From positions 1-52,767 of the forward strand of contig DASSLR010000100.1 of assembly GCA_035689345.1 (NCBI GenBank): a DNA stretch of 52,767 nt. The letters run 5' to 3'. Under the pieces are notes generated by a model that saw nothing but the letters and a program-made list of their open reading frames with translations, had not been told where the DNA came from and ran no database searches. Numbering within the stretch: position 1 is the stretch's first letter; each line of letters starts with the position of its first letter. The position numbers and the translations under genes were made by a program. This stretch comes from CF-118 sp035689345 (GTDB lineage Bacteria > Chloroflexota > Dormibacteria > Dormibacterales > Dormibacteraceae). Below, piece after piece: positions 42,759-51,603 of the stretch.

Positions 42759-43355
42759 GTGCGCGCCGCCGTCCTGGCCGCGCTGGTAGTCGTGCTTGCC
42801 GCCTGCAGCACGTCGCCCGCGCCGGCAGCAGCGATCTCGCAGAGTCCCGCTTCGGCCGCCAGAACGGGGCCGGTGATCTCACCGCCCCCGGTCACGCCGC
42901 CGACGCCGCCGGGCGACAACACCCAGGCGTTCAGCTGCACCGACGTGAGCGGAGGCACGGCAGGCACCGTGCGCGTGACCGACGTGCGGGTGACGGAGGA
43001 GCCCGGTTACGACCGATTCGTCATCCAGTTCGACGGCACGGTGCCGAGCTTTACGGTGAAACGCCAGTCCAAGCCGGTGTTCGTGCAGGGAGGGTCGGGC
43101 CAGACCATCACACTCAGCGGCACGACCGGAGTCCTCGTCACGCTGCACACGAGCAGCGAGGCGGCCACGTACAGCGGCCCCACCGACTTCACGCAGACCG
43201 ACTTCGCCGTCCTCAAAGAGGCGCGCCTCACCGAAGACTTCGAGGGCACCGTGGCGTGGGGATTGGGTCTCGGCTCGGCGGCGTGCATGAGGGTGTTCGT
43301 CGTCAAGACGAGCCCCGCCCGACTAATCGTCGACTTCGCCACTACATCCGGTTAG
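42759..43355 (+). CDS. AMIN-like domain lipoprotein
   Basis: 198 aa from a GTG at 42759; longer frames overlap tRNA-Leu. The signal peptide ends with lipobox VVLAACST. A Pro/Ala/Ser-rich linker leads to a beta domain with GYDRFVIQFDGTVPSFTV, FAVLKEARLTEDFEGTVAWGLGL and ACMRVFVV...ARLIVDF, which matches the AMIN-like domain of actinobacterial and Chloroflexi lipoproteins, thought to bind cell-wall polymers. It lies 12 bp upstream of the first FecR-domain gene. Confidence 0.8.
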   Translation: MRAAVLAALVVVLAACSTSPAPAAAISQSPASAARTGPVISPPPVTPPTPPGDNTQAFSCTDVSGGTAGTVRVTDVRVTEEPGYDRFVIQFDGTVPSFTVKRQSKPVFVQGGSGQTITLSGTTGVLVTLHTSSEAATYSGPTDFTQTDFAVLKEARLTEDFEGTVAWGLGLGSAACMRVFVVKTSPARLIVDFATTSG

Positions 43356-43367
43356 AGTTCGGCCGCG

Positions 43368-44831
43368 ATGGCCGTACAGCCGCCCGCCCCAACTCCCGGG
43401 CCGTCTCAACCTGGCGCGCCGCAAGCGACGACGGCGGCGGTTCCACCGGCACCGGCCAAGTCGCGAGGCTGCCTCGGCTGCGGCATGGGATGCGGCGGCT
43501 GTCTGGTCGTGATCGTCATAGTGACCGCGCTGCTCCTGGGCAGCGGCTACTTCTTCCTCGTCGCCCAGGCGCAGGCGGGCGTCGCCTCGCCGGCCGCGCT
43601 GCTCGTCTTCAGCACTCCCGTGGACGTCGGTCACAACGACAGCGGCTACAAGCCCGCCGCGTCCGGCCAGTCGCTGGACGCGGGCAGCTCGGTGCGTACC
43701 GGCGGCACCGGTCGCGCCACCATTCAGTTTCCGGACGGAACGCTGACGCGTCTGTCGCCCAACACCACGGTCACTGTGCAGGCGGCGCAGCTCTCGAATG
43801 GAGGCCAGCTCAAATCGGCCACGCTCCTGCAGAAGATCGGACGCACCCTGAGCGTCGTTCAGCATCTGGCCGGCGGCGCCGACTTCAACGTGGGCGGGCA
43901 CGCGGTGAGCGCCGAGGTCCGCGGCACTGAGTTCGAGGTGCTCGTGCGCGGCGACGGCAGCAACCTGATCAAGGTGTTCGACGGCACCGTCAAGGTGAGC
44001 GGCAAGACCTCCGTGAACGTAACGGCCGGCCAGGAGATCGACGCCGACAACAACGGCAACCTTTCTCGGGCGCGCCCGATCCGGCCCGACCCCCAGGACC
44101 CGTATCCGCTCATCGCTCAGTGCGAGCGGGCCGTGTCGGGCGGCGGCAACTCGGCCGGCACCCTGCAGGTCTCGACCGGCGATGCCCTCACCACCGGCCA
44201 GACCGCGGAGTCCGACTACCAGTCCGGCGGCGGAGTCGTCAGCGTGGCGCTGTGCTATCCGGGCAGCTTCATGACGCTCTCGGTCACTGACCCCAACGGC
44301 GTCGTCCACGCCTCCCGCCAGAGCGGGTCGCCGGTGACCGGCCACATCGACGGACCACCCGGTTTGTGGAGAGCGCTGGTGCGGGCAGTCGACGTGCCCG
44401 GCGGCGAGCCCTGGGCCGTCGCCTGGGAAACCAACGCCGTGTGCGGCGGCGAGAAGGTCGACACCGGAGCGGCCGTGCGCGAGGTCCTGAGCAACGCCCA
44501 GCTGTCGTCCGGGCTGGCCGACTCGGGCACCAGCGGCGTCACGATCCAGGTCCAGGGCGTCTCGAGCAACTCGGCGCGCATCTACTACTACTCGAACATC
44601 GGCGGCATCGAGATCTCGTGGACGATCGACTTCTACGCCGCCACCCCGAACCTGGGCTGGGTCCTGACCCAGATCACCGTGCGCGGCGTCAACATCACCA
44701 CCCAGGTGATGGACCGGCTGACGGCCGCCGGGGCCTCCATCAGCTCCATCCCGACCGACTACATCGTCGACCGGGTGTACTCGTGCGTCGGGCCGGAGGG
44801 CAACACCATGGTCATCGAGGGCCACCGCTAG
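43368..44831 (+). CDS. FecR-domain membrane protein (first paralog)
   Basis: 487 aa. A proline-rich cytoplasmic N-terminus and a Cys/Gly-rich stretch (CLGCGMGCGGCL) precede one membrane helix (VVIVIVTALLLGSGYFFLV). The extracytoplasmic FecR domain follows (about 90-240), with GRATIQFPDGTLTRLSPNTTV, GRTLSVVQHLAGGADFNV and AEVRGTEFEVLVRGDGSN. The C-terminal half has a beta-rich part (SVALCYPGSFMTLSVTDPNG) and an alpha/beta tail. FecR domains usually sense or regulate at the envelope; no FecI-type sigma factor is adjacent. It is paralogous to the next gene. Confidence 0.85.
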   Translation: MAVQPPAPTPGPSQPGAPQATTAAVPPAPAKSRGCLGCGMGCGGCLVVIVIVTALLLGSGYFFLVAQAQAGVASPAALLVFSTPVDVGHNDSGYKPAASGQSLDAGSSVRTGGTGRATIQFPDGTLTRLSPNTTVTVQAAQLSNGGQLKSATLLQKIGRTLSVVQHLAGGADFNVGGHAVSAEVRGTEFEVLVRGDGSNLIKVFDGTVKVSGKTSVNVTAGQEIDADNNGNLSRARPIRPDPQDPYPLIAQCERAVSGGGNSAGTLQVSTGDALTTGQTAESDYQSGGGVVSVALCYPGSFMTLSVTDPNGVVHASRQSGSPVTGHIDGPPGLWRALVRAVDVPGGEPWAVAWETNAVCGGEKVDTGAAVREVLSNAQLSSGLADSGTSGVTIQVQGVSSNSARIYYYSNIGGIEISWTIDFYAATPNLGWVLTQITVRGVNITTQVMDRLTAAGASISSIPTDYIVDRVYSCVGPEGNTMVIEGHR

Positions 44832-44887
44832 CTCAACCTGGCTTAGCCGGTTTAGGGCGCCGTCCTGACTGCTAAGGTTTCCCGCGC

Positions 44888-46291
44888 ATGGCAGCACGCA
44901 CGGCGGCGGTGGCTCCGAAGCGGAGGGGTAGGGGCGGCCTCCGCATCCTGATCGCGCTGGTCGTGATCGTGCTGCTGGTCGTCGCCGGGATCGTCACGCT
45001 GGGGGTAGTCGCGTCGGCCGATACGACAGTGGGCGCGGTGCTCACGACCTTCGTGCCCAACGCGAGCGTGGCCCATTCCGGCGGCGGCTTCGCGGCAGCC
45101 GCGTCCGGCACCCTGGTCCAGCCCGGCGATTCGGTCCAGACCGACGCCACCGGCCGCGCGCAGATCCAGTTCCCCGACGGAACGATCACCCGGCTGGCCA
45201 ACAACACTGAGATCAAGATCAACTCGTCCCACTTCGCCAAGAGCGGGCACGTGCACGACATCTCGGTGACCGACAAGCTCGGCCGAACCCTCAACTCGGT
45301 GCAGAAGCTGGTCGGGGGCGCCACCTTCCAGGTCATCGGCAACACCACGACCGCGTCCGTGCGAGGCACCTTGTTCGAGGTGCTCGTCAACGCCGACGGT
45401 TCGGTGGTGATCAAGCTTTTCATCGGCGGCCTCGACGTGGACGGCAAGAGCGGGCACGTGCACCTCACCGAGGGCCAGCAGGTGACGGTCGATCCGAGCG
45501 GCAACATCGGCCAGCCGGGACCGATCCAGCCCGACCCGAACGACCCGTTCAGCCAGGAAGTGCAGGCGATGCAGCAGGTCGAGACGCAGACCACGCCCGG
45601 CACCGAGGAGGACTTCACCGGCGGGCTGCTGCACAACGGCCAGATCCAGACGTTCTCGTACGCGTTCGCCGCGCCACCCTCCGGTGGCAGCGACCTGAAG
45701 GCCGCGCTCGCGTACCCGGGCTCGCTGATGGAGCTGCGCATCACCGACCCCGCGAACCACGTCTACACGCGCACCGGGCCGTCGCCGATCGTCATCACGA
45801 TCCCCGATCCGCCGGGCGGGATCTTCAAGTTCGAGATCATCGGCATCAGCGGTCTCGACCCCGACGGTGAGGTGCCGTTCCTCAGCGTGGCGACGCTGGA
45901 GCCGTGCGAGACCGCGAACATCGAGCAGAACGGCGCGGTGCGCCACTCCTACACGGCGGCCGACCTCGTAAGCGCGGTCAACATCTCGGGACTCAGCGAT
46001 CTCAAGGTGAACATCCTCGGCGACACGACGGGCGGCGCGATTCTCACCGGCAGCGCGTCGTACAACGGGATCGGCCTCGCCGGCACGCTGCTGCTGTACA
46101 CGCACGGCGGCAACATCGGAGTGATCCCGCTGGCCGCGTCGGCGTTCGGCGTGAGCATTCCTCCGCAGCAAGCCGCGCAGCAGATCGCGTCAGCGCTGGG
46201 TCAGGATCCGAACAACGTGAGCGTCGGCTTTCACGTCGAGCGGCTGTTCACGTGTCAGAACGTGTTGATGATCGAGGGCCGGTCCGCCTGA
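44888..46291 (+). CDS. FecR-domain membrane protein (second paralog)
   Basis: 467 aa. The cytoplasmic N-terminus is short and basic (APKRRGRGGLR), then one membrane helix (LIALVVIVLLVVAGIVTLGVV). The FecR domain parallels the preceding gene motif by motif: GRAQIQFPDGTITRLANNTEI, GRTLNSVQKLVGGATFQV, ASVRGTLFEVLVNADGS. The C-terminal part has LKAALAYPGSLMELRITDP and a tail ending GFHVERLFTCQNVLMIEG. The pair arose by tandem duplication. It is convergent with the pseudokinase gene. Confidence 0.85.
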   Translation: MAARTAAVAPKRRGRGGLRILIALVVIVLLVVAGIVTLGVVASADTTVGAVLTTFVPNASVAHSGGGFAAAASGTLVQPGDSVQTDATGRAQIQFPDGTITRLANNTEIKINSSHFAKSGHVHDISVTDKLGRTLNSVQKLVGGATFQVIGNTTTASVRGTLFEVLVNADGSVVIKLFIGGLDVDGKSGHVHLTEGQQVTVDPSGNIGQPGPIQPDPNDPFSQEVQAMQQVETQTTPGTEEDFTGGLLHNGQIQTFSYAFAAPPSGGSDLKAALAYPGSLMELRITDPANHVYTRTGPSPIVITIPDPPGGIFKFEIIGISGLDPDGEVPFLSVATLEPCETANIEQNGAVRHSYTAADLVSAVNISGLSDLKVNILGDTTGGAILTGSASYNGIGLAGTLLLYTHGGNIGVIPLAASAFGVSIPPQQAAQQIASALGQDPNNVSVGFHVERLFTCQNVLMIEGRSA

Positions 46292-46302
46292 CCTCTTAGT
46301 TT

Positions 46303-47301
46303 TTAGTGGCCGCCGACCAGGTGGCTGAGCCGCACCATCAGCGACAGGCCTTCGCCGTCGAGCAGCCACGTGACCCCGGCCACGCCGACGACCACCACCA
46401 GCACCGCGCTCACCACCAGGCTGCCCCGGTGCATGTGGGGGTGCAGCCAGTGCACACCTTCTTCCTTGTGCGGCACCGGCGCCAGCGAATCGCTCAGGCG
46501 CTGCAGCAGCTCGCCCGCGGTTGCCGGCCGGCGCGACGGATCGCGATCCATCGCCTCCTGCAGGACCTGCGCGAATCCTTCGGGCAGCTCGGGCATCAGG
46601 TCGCGGGCGCTCGGCGGCGGCTCGTACAGCCGGCGGCTGAGCGTTTCGATCCAGCTTCTTGACGTGAAGGGGCGATGCCCCGTCACCGCGTGAAAGATGA
46701 CCGCGGCCAGCGAGTAGACGTCCGCGCGCGAATCCACCTCGCGGCCGACTAGCCGTTCCGGCGCGACGTAATCCGGCGCCATCGGGCCCGCAGCACCAGG
46801 TCCGTTGCTGAAGGAAGCTATGGTGCCAAGGCCGAAGCCCGTGAGCATCGTCCGTCCGTCGTCGGCGAGCAGGATGTTCGCCGGCTTCACATCGCGATGC
46901 ACGGTCGCGCGTGAGTGCGCGTAGTCGAGCGCGGACGCGATCGGCTCGAGCAGCTCGATGACTCCACGCGGTTCGCGCTGGGTCTCGTCGGTGAGCATGT
47001 CGTCGAGCGTCTTGCCCGGGATGATCTCGGTCACGAGGTACGGGCAGTCGCCGTTGTAGGCGAGCTCGTAGAGACGGGGGATCGCGGGGTGGTCGAGCGA
47101 CACGTAAGAGCGCAGCTCGAGCAGGAAGCGGCGGGAGTGCGTCACATCACGCGCCGCGCCGGCGCCGATCGCGCGCAGAGCAACCTTCTGCTGCAGCCGC
47201 GGATGCTCGGCTTCGTAGAGCACGCCGAGGCTGTCCTGATCGACCTCGCGCAGGATGCGGAAACCGCCGTATTTGACCGCGCCGTTCTTGGAAGTCGCCA
47301 T
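46303..47301 (-). CDS. Membrane-anchored Ser/Thr kinase-like protein, predicted pseudokinase
   Basis: 332 aa from ATG 47301. The kinase fold is clear: HRDVKPANIL (135-144), YVAPERLVG (APE), DSRADVYSLAAVIFHAVTG. Key residues are lost: the ATP-binding VAIK lysine is Arg (VALRAI, R43), the DFG Asp is Gly (TGFGLG, 155-157), and the glycine loop is EVDQDSLGVLY. The catalytic-loop HRD is kept. One membrane helix near the C-terminus (LVVSAVLVVVVGVAGVTWLL) anchors it with a short outer tail and no PASTA domain. It probably acts by binding rather than phosphorylating. It is convergent with the FecR pair. Confidence 0.88.
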   Translation of the reverse strand: MATSKNGAVKYGGFRILREVDQDSLGVLYEAEHPRLQQKVALRAIGAGAARDVTHSRRFLLELRSYVSLDHPAIPRLYELAYNGDCPYLVTEIIPGKTLDDMLTDETQREPRGVIELLEPIASALDYAHSRATVHRDVKPANILLADDGRTMLTGFGLGTIASFSNGPGAAGPMAPDYVAPERLVGREVDSRADVYSLAAVIFHAVTGHRPFTSRSWIETLSRRLYEPPPSARDLMPELPEGFAQVLQEAMDRDPSRRPATAGELLQRLSDSLAPVPHKEEGVHWLHPHMHRGSLVVSAVLVVVVGVAGVTWLLDGEGLSLMVRLSHLVGGH

Positions 47302-47441
47302 CACCCCAGCCGAAAACCCCAGAACACCTGTGCGACCACGGCAGCCATCGGAACCGTGAGTTTAGGCTACCTTCGCTTAGCTGGTGTCGCGCGGCCGGTT
47401 TCCGAGGCAGATTCCGGCAGCGGCCGGGCCCCATTGGACCC

Positions 47442-47497
47442 GCATGGCGCCAAACCCGCGTCTGACCACGAATTCAAAGACCCGTTTGGCGCCAAAC
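47442..47497. repeat. Paired-palindrome element, locus D
   Basis: GCATGGCGCCAAAC (47442-47455) and the perfect palindrome GTTTGGCGCCAAAC (47484-47497), with centres 42 bp apart. Read on the minus strand, the palindrome is followed by GGG and then GAATTC, like loci A-C. It ends 9 bp from the 3' end of tRNA-Leu(TAG). Confidence 0.8.
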
Positions 47498-47506
47498 AGT
47501 GGAATG

Positions 47507-47589
47507 TGTCGGCGAGAGGAATCGAACCTCCAAGCCCTTTCGGGCACCAGATCCTAAATCTGGCGCGTCTGCCGTTCCGCCACGCCGAC
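47507..47589 (-). tRNA. tRNA-Leu(TAG)
   Basis: 83 nt without an encoded CCA. The acceptor GTCGGCG pairs with CGCCGAC. The anticodon arm CCAGA-TTTAGGA-TCTGG gives anticodon TAG (codon CUA). The variable arm is TGCCCGAAAGGGCT and the T arm GGAGG-TTCGATT-CCTCT. It is the only tRNA here lacking genomic CCA and lies 20 bp after the S9 peptidase stop. Confidence 0.96.
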
Positions 47590-47609
47590 ATCCGGTCGGC
47601 CTAATGGTG

Positions 47610-49520
47610 TCAAAAGTTCTCGATCGCGACCGGCTCGATCGGGTCGGCCGGTTCGAAGCCGAAGAGGCGCGAGTAGAAATACAGCTCGGCCTCGATCGAC
47701 CGCCGGATGTTCGGCGCGCGCCGGAAGCCGTGCTGCTCGCCCTCGAAGGGCAGGTACGCGTACGGCAGCTTCTTCGCCTTGCACGCGGCGACGAATTCCT
47801 CGGCCTGGTCGGGCGGGACCACCCGGTCTTCCAGGCCCTGGAACAGGATGATCGGGCAGCTCAACCGGTCGGCGTAGCGGACCGCTGACCGCTCGCGATA
47901 CAGGTCGTCGCGCTCGGGGTACGGACCGACGAGCGTTTCGAGGTAGCGCGATTCGAACTTGTGCGTCTCCTTGCGAAACGACTCGAGGTCGCCGACTCCG
48001 AAATGCGATGCCCCGGCGCGGAAGAATTGCTTTTTGGTCAGCGCCAGCAGCGTCGTGAATCCTCCCGCCGAGCCTCCGGTGATGGCGACGCGCTCGGGAT
48101 CGACGAGTCCTTTCTCCACGAGATGTCGAGCGGCGTTGATGCAGTCGTCGACGTCCACCACTCCCCACTCGCCGCGCAGCCTGTCGCGATACGGGCGGCC
48201 GTATCCGGTCGAACCGCGGTAGTTGACGTCGACCAGGGCGAAGCCCCTGCTCGTCCAGTACTGGTATTCGAGGTTGTACACCGGCAGCGCCGCGCTGGTC
48301 GGTCCGCCGTGACAGTGCACCACCAGCGGCGGCTTCGCGTCCGGCGGCCCTTCGAAGTCCTTGTTGCGCGGCGGGTAGTACAGCGCGTGCGCCGTCTCGC
48401 CCCCCTCCGTCGTGAACTCGATCGGCTGAGGGATGCTGAAGTGCGCGGGGTCGATGTGCTTGGTGGACGAAGCCTTCACCACCACCTGCGCGCCGGTGTC
48501 GAGGTCGACCACCAGCACGCGCAGCGAAAGAGTCGGCGACGCGGCGATCATGGCCGCCTTGCGCCGGTGGACCGAGATGTGCGCGAGATACGAGTAGAAC
48601 AGCTCGACCGGCATGAGCTCGCCCTTCGCCAGATCGAGCCGCGACAGCTTGTAGACGTTCGAGTGCGAGTGAATACACGCGATCTCGCCGGCGTCCACGA
48701 CCCGAAAGTGCGAGGAGCCGAACACCCACTGGGGTCCGGCGAACTCCGCGTCGAGCGGGCACAGCGGCCTGTCCGCGTACAGGTTCCACCAGCCCGTGCG
48801 GTCGGACGCGAAGTACAGCTCGCCCTTCGGTCCCCACTCCGGCTGGCAGATGGACTCGGTCTCGCCGCCGGCGACCCTGCGCGACGAGGTCACCGCGCCG
48901 GTGGCGTCGAGCTCGCCCACCCACAGCTCGGTGCCGTCCCACGGCATGTTGGGGTGGTTCCAGGTCAGCCACGCGATGCGGCGGCCGTCCGGGCTGAGCT
49001 TCGGCGACGAGTAGAAGTCGTTGCCGCTCGCGAGCACGACGGCGTCGCGCCTGCCCTCGGAGTCCAGGGAGACGAGCGAGTTGACGGCCTCAGCGCCGCC
49101 GCGCGAGTGATCCTCGCGGACAGCGATGACACGCGCGCGCTGCGTGTCGACCGTCAGGTCCGCGTGGCGGATGTCGCCTTCGGGACTGATAGGGTGCGGC
49201 GCCTTGCCGGGATCCTGCCGGTACACGCGCTGATCGTCGAAGTTCGTGAACCACACGCTGCCGTGACTGACCGCGTAGTCACCGCCTCCGTACTCGTGCA
49301 CGCGCGTCCGTGCATTGAAGCCACGCGGCGTGACATCGGTGATGGCACCGTCGACGGCTCGCCTGACCACGACCTGACGGCCGTCCTCTTCCGGCCTGCC
49401 CTCGACCCAGTACAGGTCGTCGCCGTCCCAACGCGGCTGGCTCAGGCGGAGCTCGCCCGCGAGCACCAGCTCGATCGAGATCGGGGACGGCCAGGATCCG
49501 AAGGGCTGGGCCTTCTTCAA
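47610..49520 (-). CDS. S9 family prolyl oligopeptidase-type peptidase
   Basis: 636 aa. An N-terminal beta-propeller (for example RPEEDGRQVVVRRA, YSSPKLSPDGRRIAWLTW) precedes an alpha/beta-hydrolase domain with the nucleophile in TGGSAGGF (S484), the Asp region LEDRVVPPDQAEEF and the catalytic His in GEQHGF. It fits the acylaminoacyl/dipeptidyl peptidase branch. No signal peptide, so cytoplasmic. A TTG start at 49520 overlaps the thiolase stop (TTGA); a longer frame upstream is not preferred. Confidence 0.9.
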   Translation of the reverse strand: MKKAQPFGSWPSPISIELVLAGELRLSQPRWDGDDLYWVEGRPEEDGRQVVVRRAVDGAITDVTPRGFNARTRVHEYGGGDYAVSHGSVWFTNFDDQRVYRQDPGKAPHPISPEGDIRHADLTVDTQRARVIAVREDHSRGGAEAVNSLVSLDSEGRRDAVVLASGNDFYSSPKLSPDGRRIAWLTWNHPNMPWDGTELWVGELDATGAVTSSRRVAGGETESICQPEWGPKGELYFASDRTGWWNLYADRPLCPLDAEFAGPQWVFGSSHFRVVDAGEIACIHSHSNVYKLSRLDLAKGELMPVELFYSYLAHISVHRRKAAMIAASPTLSLRVLVVDLDTGAQVVVKASSTKHIDPAHFSIPQPIEFTTEGGETAHALYYPPRNKDFEGPPDAKPPLVVHCHGGPTSAALPVYNLEYQYWTSRGFALVDVNYRGSTGYGRPYRDRLRGEWGVVDVDDCINAARHLVEKGLVDPERVAITGGSAGGFTTLLALTKKQFFRAGASHFGVGDLESFRKETHKFESRYLETLVGPYPERDDLYRERSAVRYADRLSCPIILFQGLEDRVVPPDQAEEFVAACKAKKLPYAYLPFEGEQHGFRRAPNIRRSIEAELYFYSRLFGFEPADPIEPVAIENF

Positions 49521-50698
49521 TCCGGGCGCTTGATGATCAGCGCGTCGCCCTGGCCGCCGCCGCCACACAGGGCGGCCGCTCCGAGCTTCGCGCGCCGGCG
49601 CTTCAGCTCGTGCGCCAGGGTCAACACGAGGCGCGCGCCGCTGGCACCGATCGGATGGCCGAGCGCGACCGCGCCGCCGTTGACGTTCACCCTGTCCTCA
49701 TCGAGCCGCAGCATGCGGGTCGAGTTGATCGCCACCGAGGCGAACGCCTCGTTGATCTCGACGATGTCGAGGTCGCCCGCTTCGAGACCGGCCTTCTTGA
49801 GCGCATTGGCCAGCGCCAGCGCGGGCACCGTGTGCAGCCAGGCGTAGCGCTCGGCGCTCATGCCGTGGGCGACGACCTCGGCCAGAGGCTCGCGCCCGAG
49901 CTTGCGCGCCTTGTCCTTCGACATCACGACCACCGCCGCGGCGCCGTCGGAGATCTGGGACGCATTGCCCGCGGTGATGGTGCCGTCGCGCTTGAACGCG
50001 GGCGCGAGCTTGCCCAGCGATTCCGCGGTCGCGTCCGGGCGTATGCCCTCGTCGCGGGCGACCTTCACAGGGTCACCTCGCTTCGCCGGCAGCGTCACCG
50101 TCACGACCTCCTCACCCAGCGCGCCGCTCTCCCATCCGCGATGAGCGCGCTGGTGGGACCGCGCCGCCCACTCGTCCTGGTCCTCGCGCGCGATCTCGAG
50201 CTCGCGGTTGACCTCGTCCGAGCTCTCGCCCATGTGCTGCTTAGTGAACGTCGACCAGAGGCCGTCGTGCACCATCGAATCGATCATCTCGGTGTTGCCC
50301 ATGCGCGCGCCGAACCGCGCCCTGGGCACTACGTAAGGCGCCTCCGACATCGACTCCATGCCGCCGGCCACCACGACCTCGACCTCGCCCGCGCGGATCA
50401 GCTGATCGGCGAGCGCGATGGCGTTGAGGCCGGAGAGGCAGACCTTGTTGATCGTGATGGCCGGCACCTCCTGCGGGATGCCGCCCTCGATGGCCGCCTG
50501 CCGCGCGGTGATCTGTCCGGCGCCGGCCTGCAGGACCTGGCCCATGATCACGTAGTCGACGTCTTTCCCCTCGACGCCCGAGCGCTCGAGCGCGGCCCGG
50601 ATCGCATGCCCGCCAAGCGTGACGGCAGGCACGTCTTTGAACGCGCCTCCGAACTTGCCAATGGGTGTGCGCGCACCCGCTAGGATCACGCTGGACAC
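49517..50698 (-). CDS. Acetyl-CoA C-acyltransferase (thiolase)
   Basis: 393 aa. The nucleophilic cysteine is in NKVCLSGLNAIA (C87), the His in GGAVALGHPIGASGARL, and the second Cys in ALCGGGGQGDALI. N-terminal VILAGARTPIGKFGGA is typical of acetyl-CoA acetyltransferases. It condenses two acetyl-CoA or cleaves 3-ketoacyl-CoA; direction depends on context. The GTG start at 50698 diverges from the nicotinamidase gene. It is translationally linked to the S9 peptidase, with no obvious metabolic link. Confidence 0.94.
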   Translation of the reverse strand: MSSVILAGARTPIGKFGGAFKDVPAVTLGGHAIRAALERSGVEGKDVDYVIMGQVLQAGAGQITARQAAIEGGIPQEVPAITINKVCLSGLNAIALADQLIRAGEVEVVVAGGMESMSEAPYVVPRARFGARMGNTEMIDSMVHDGLWSTFTKQHMGESSDEVNRELEIAREDQDEWAARSHQRAHRGWESGALGEEVVTVTLPAKRGDPVKVARDEGIRPDATAESLGKLAPAFKRDGTITAGNASQISDGAAAVVVMSKDKARKLGREPLAEVVAHGMSAERYAWLHTVPALALANALKKAGLEAGDLDIVEINEAFASVAINSTRMLRLDEDRVNVNGGAVALGHPIGASGARLVLTLAHELKRRRAKLGAAALCGGGGQGDALIIKRPD

Positions 50699-50730
50699 AG
50701 GGTCAGTCTAAGCGGAGGTGAAAGCCGGGC

Positions 50731-51315
50731 ATGAGGAACGCGCTCATAGTCGTTGACATCCAGAACGACTTCGTAGAAGGGGGCAGCCTGGCGGTCAAGG
50801 GCGGGCGTGACGTCGCGGCCATGGTTTCGCGACACATCCGCCATTTCAAGGGCGAGTACCAGTTCGTCTGCGCGACGCGCGACTGGCACGAGGACCCCGG
50901 CGACCATTTCTCCGATCACCCCGACTTTCACAACTCCTGGCCGCCGCACTGCGTGGCGGGCACCCCGGGTGCGGGCTTCTGCCCGCCCATCCAGAACCTC
51001 GTGCGCGAGAAGCTCATCTCGACCGTGCTGACCAAGGGCCAGCACGCGGCAGCCTACTCAGGCTTCGAGGCCATCGACCCGCGCGGGCACCCGATGCTGG
51101 ACGTGCTCAAGGAGGCGCGCGTCGACCACATGGACATCTGCGGGCTCGCCACCGATTACTGCGTGCGCGCGACGGCGCTCGACGCGCGCAAGCACGACTT
51201 CCAGGTGCGGATCCTGCTCAACCTGTGCGCGGCGGTCAGCCCCGACACGGGCCAGCAGGCCCTGGAGGAGATGAAGGCCGCGGGGTGCCAGGTGCAGGCA
51301 GCCACGGCCCCCTAG
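50731..51315 (+). CDS. pncA: Nicotinamidase/isochorismatase family hydrolase
   Basis: 194 aa. Catalytic triad residues D9 (VVDIQNDF), K102 (LTKGQ) and C144 (ATDYCVRAT) are present. The metal ligands lie in ATRDWHEDPGDHFSDH. This set and length match nicotinamidases, which convert nicotinamide to nicotinate for NAD salvage. GGAGGTGA lies about 10 bp before the ATG. It is monocistronic, ending at a terminator. Confidence 0.9.
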   Translation: MRNALIVVDIQNDFVEGGSLAVKGGRDVAAMVSRHIRHFKGEYQFVCATRDWHEDPGDHFSDHPDFHNSWPPHCVAGTPGAGFCPPIQNLVREKLISTVLTKGQHAAAYSGFEAIDPRGHPMLDVLKEARVDHMDICGLATDYCVRATALDARKHDFQVRILLNLCAAVSPDTGQQALEEMKAAGCQVQAATAP

Positions 51316-51324
51316 ACAAAAAAG

Positions 51325-51353
51325 AACCCTCTCCCGCAGAGCGGGAGAGGGTT
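51325..51353. terminator. Bidirectional intrinsic terminator between pncA and dodecin
   Basis: AACCCTCTCCCGC-AGA-GCGGGAGAGGGTT is a perfect 13-bp stem. On the minus strand it is followed by C then six T, ending dodecin transcription. On the plus strand only a short TT tract follows. Confidence 0.88.
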
Positions 51354-51367
51354 TCGGTGAGAGCTTC

Positions 51368-51601
51368 TTACTTCCGGCGCTTAGTCGTCGTCGCGCCTTC
51401 GTACTTGAACGACACGTTCAGCCGCACGCGGTAGGTGCTGACCTTCCCGTTCTCGATGGTTACGTCCTGCCGCACCACCTCGGCCACGCGGAGGTCGCGC
51501 AGGCTCTTGGCAGCGGTCTCGATGGCCGACTTGGCGGCCGCCTCCCACGACGTGCTGCTGGTACCCACCAGCTCGGTCACCCGGTACACGCTGTCAGCCA
51601 T
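51368..51601 (-). CDS. Dodecin (flavin-storage protein)
   Basis: 77 aa. VYRVTELVGTSSTSWEAAAKSAIETAAKSLRDLR and GKVSTYRVRLNVSFKYE are the dodecin fold. It assembles as a dodecamer binding FMN/riboflavin or CoA-related ligands. AGGAGG precedes the ATG and overlaps the stop codon of the LLM oxidoreductase gene, so the two are coupled. The basic tail TTTKRRK is extra to the minimal fold. Confidence 0.93.
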   Translation of the reverse strand: MADSVYRVTELVGTSSTSWEAAAKSAIETAAKSLRDLRVAEVVRQDVTIENGKVSTYRVRLNVSFKYEGATTTKRRK

Positions 51602-51603
51602 GG

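Noticed and set aside
47961..49847. 628-aa plus-strand frame opposite the S9 peptidase and thiolase
   Set aside because: No recognisable motifs and biased composition; the minus strand carries complete catalytic motifs.
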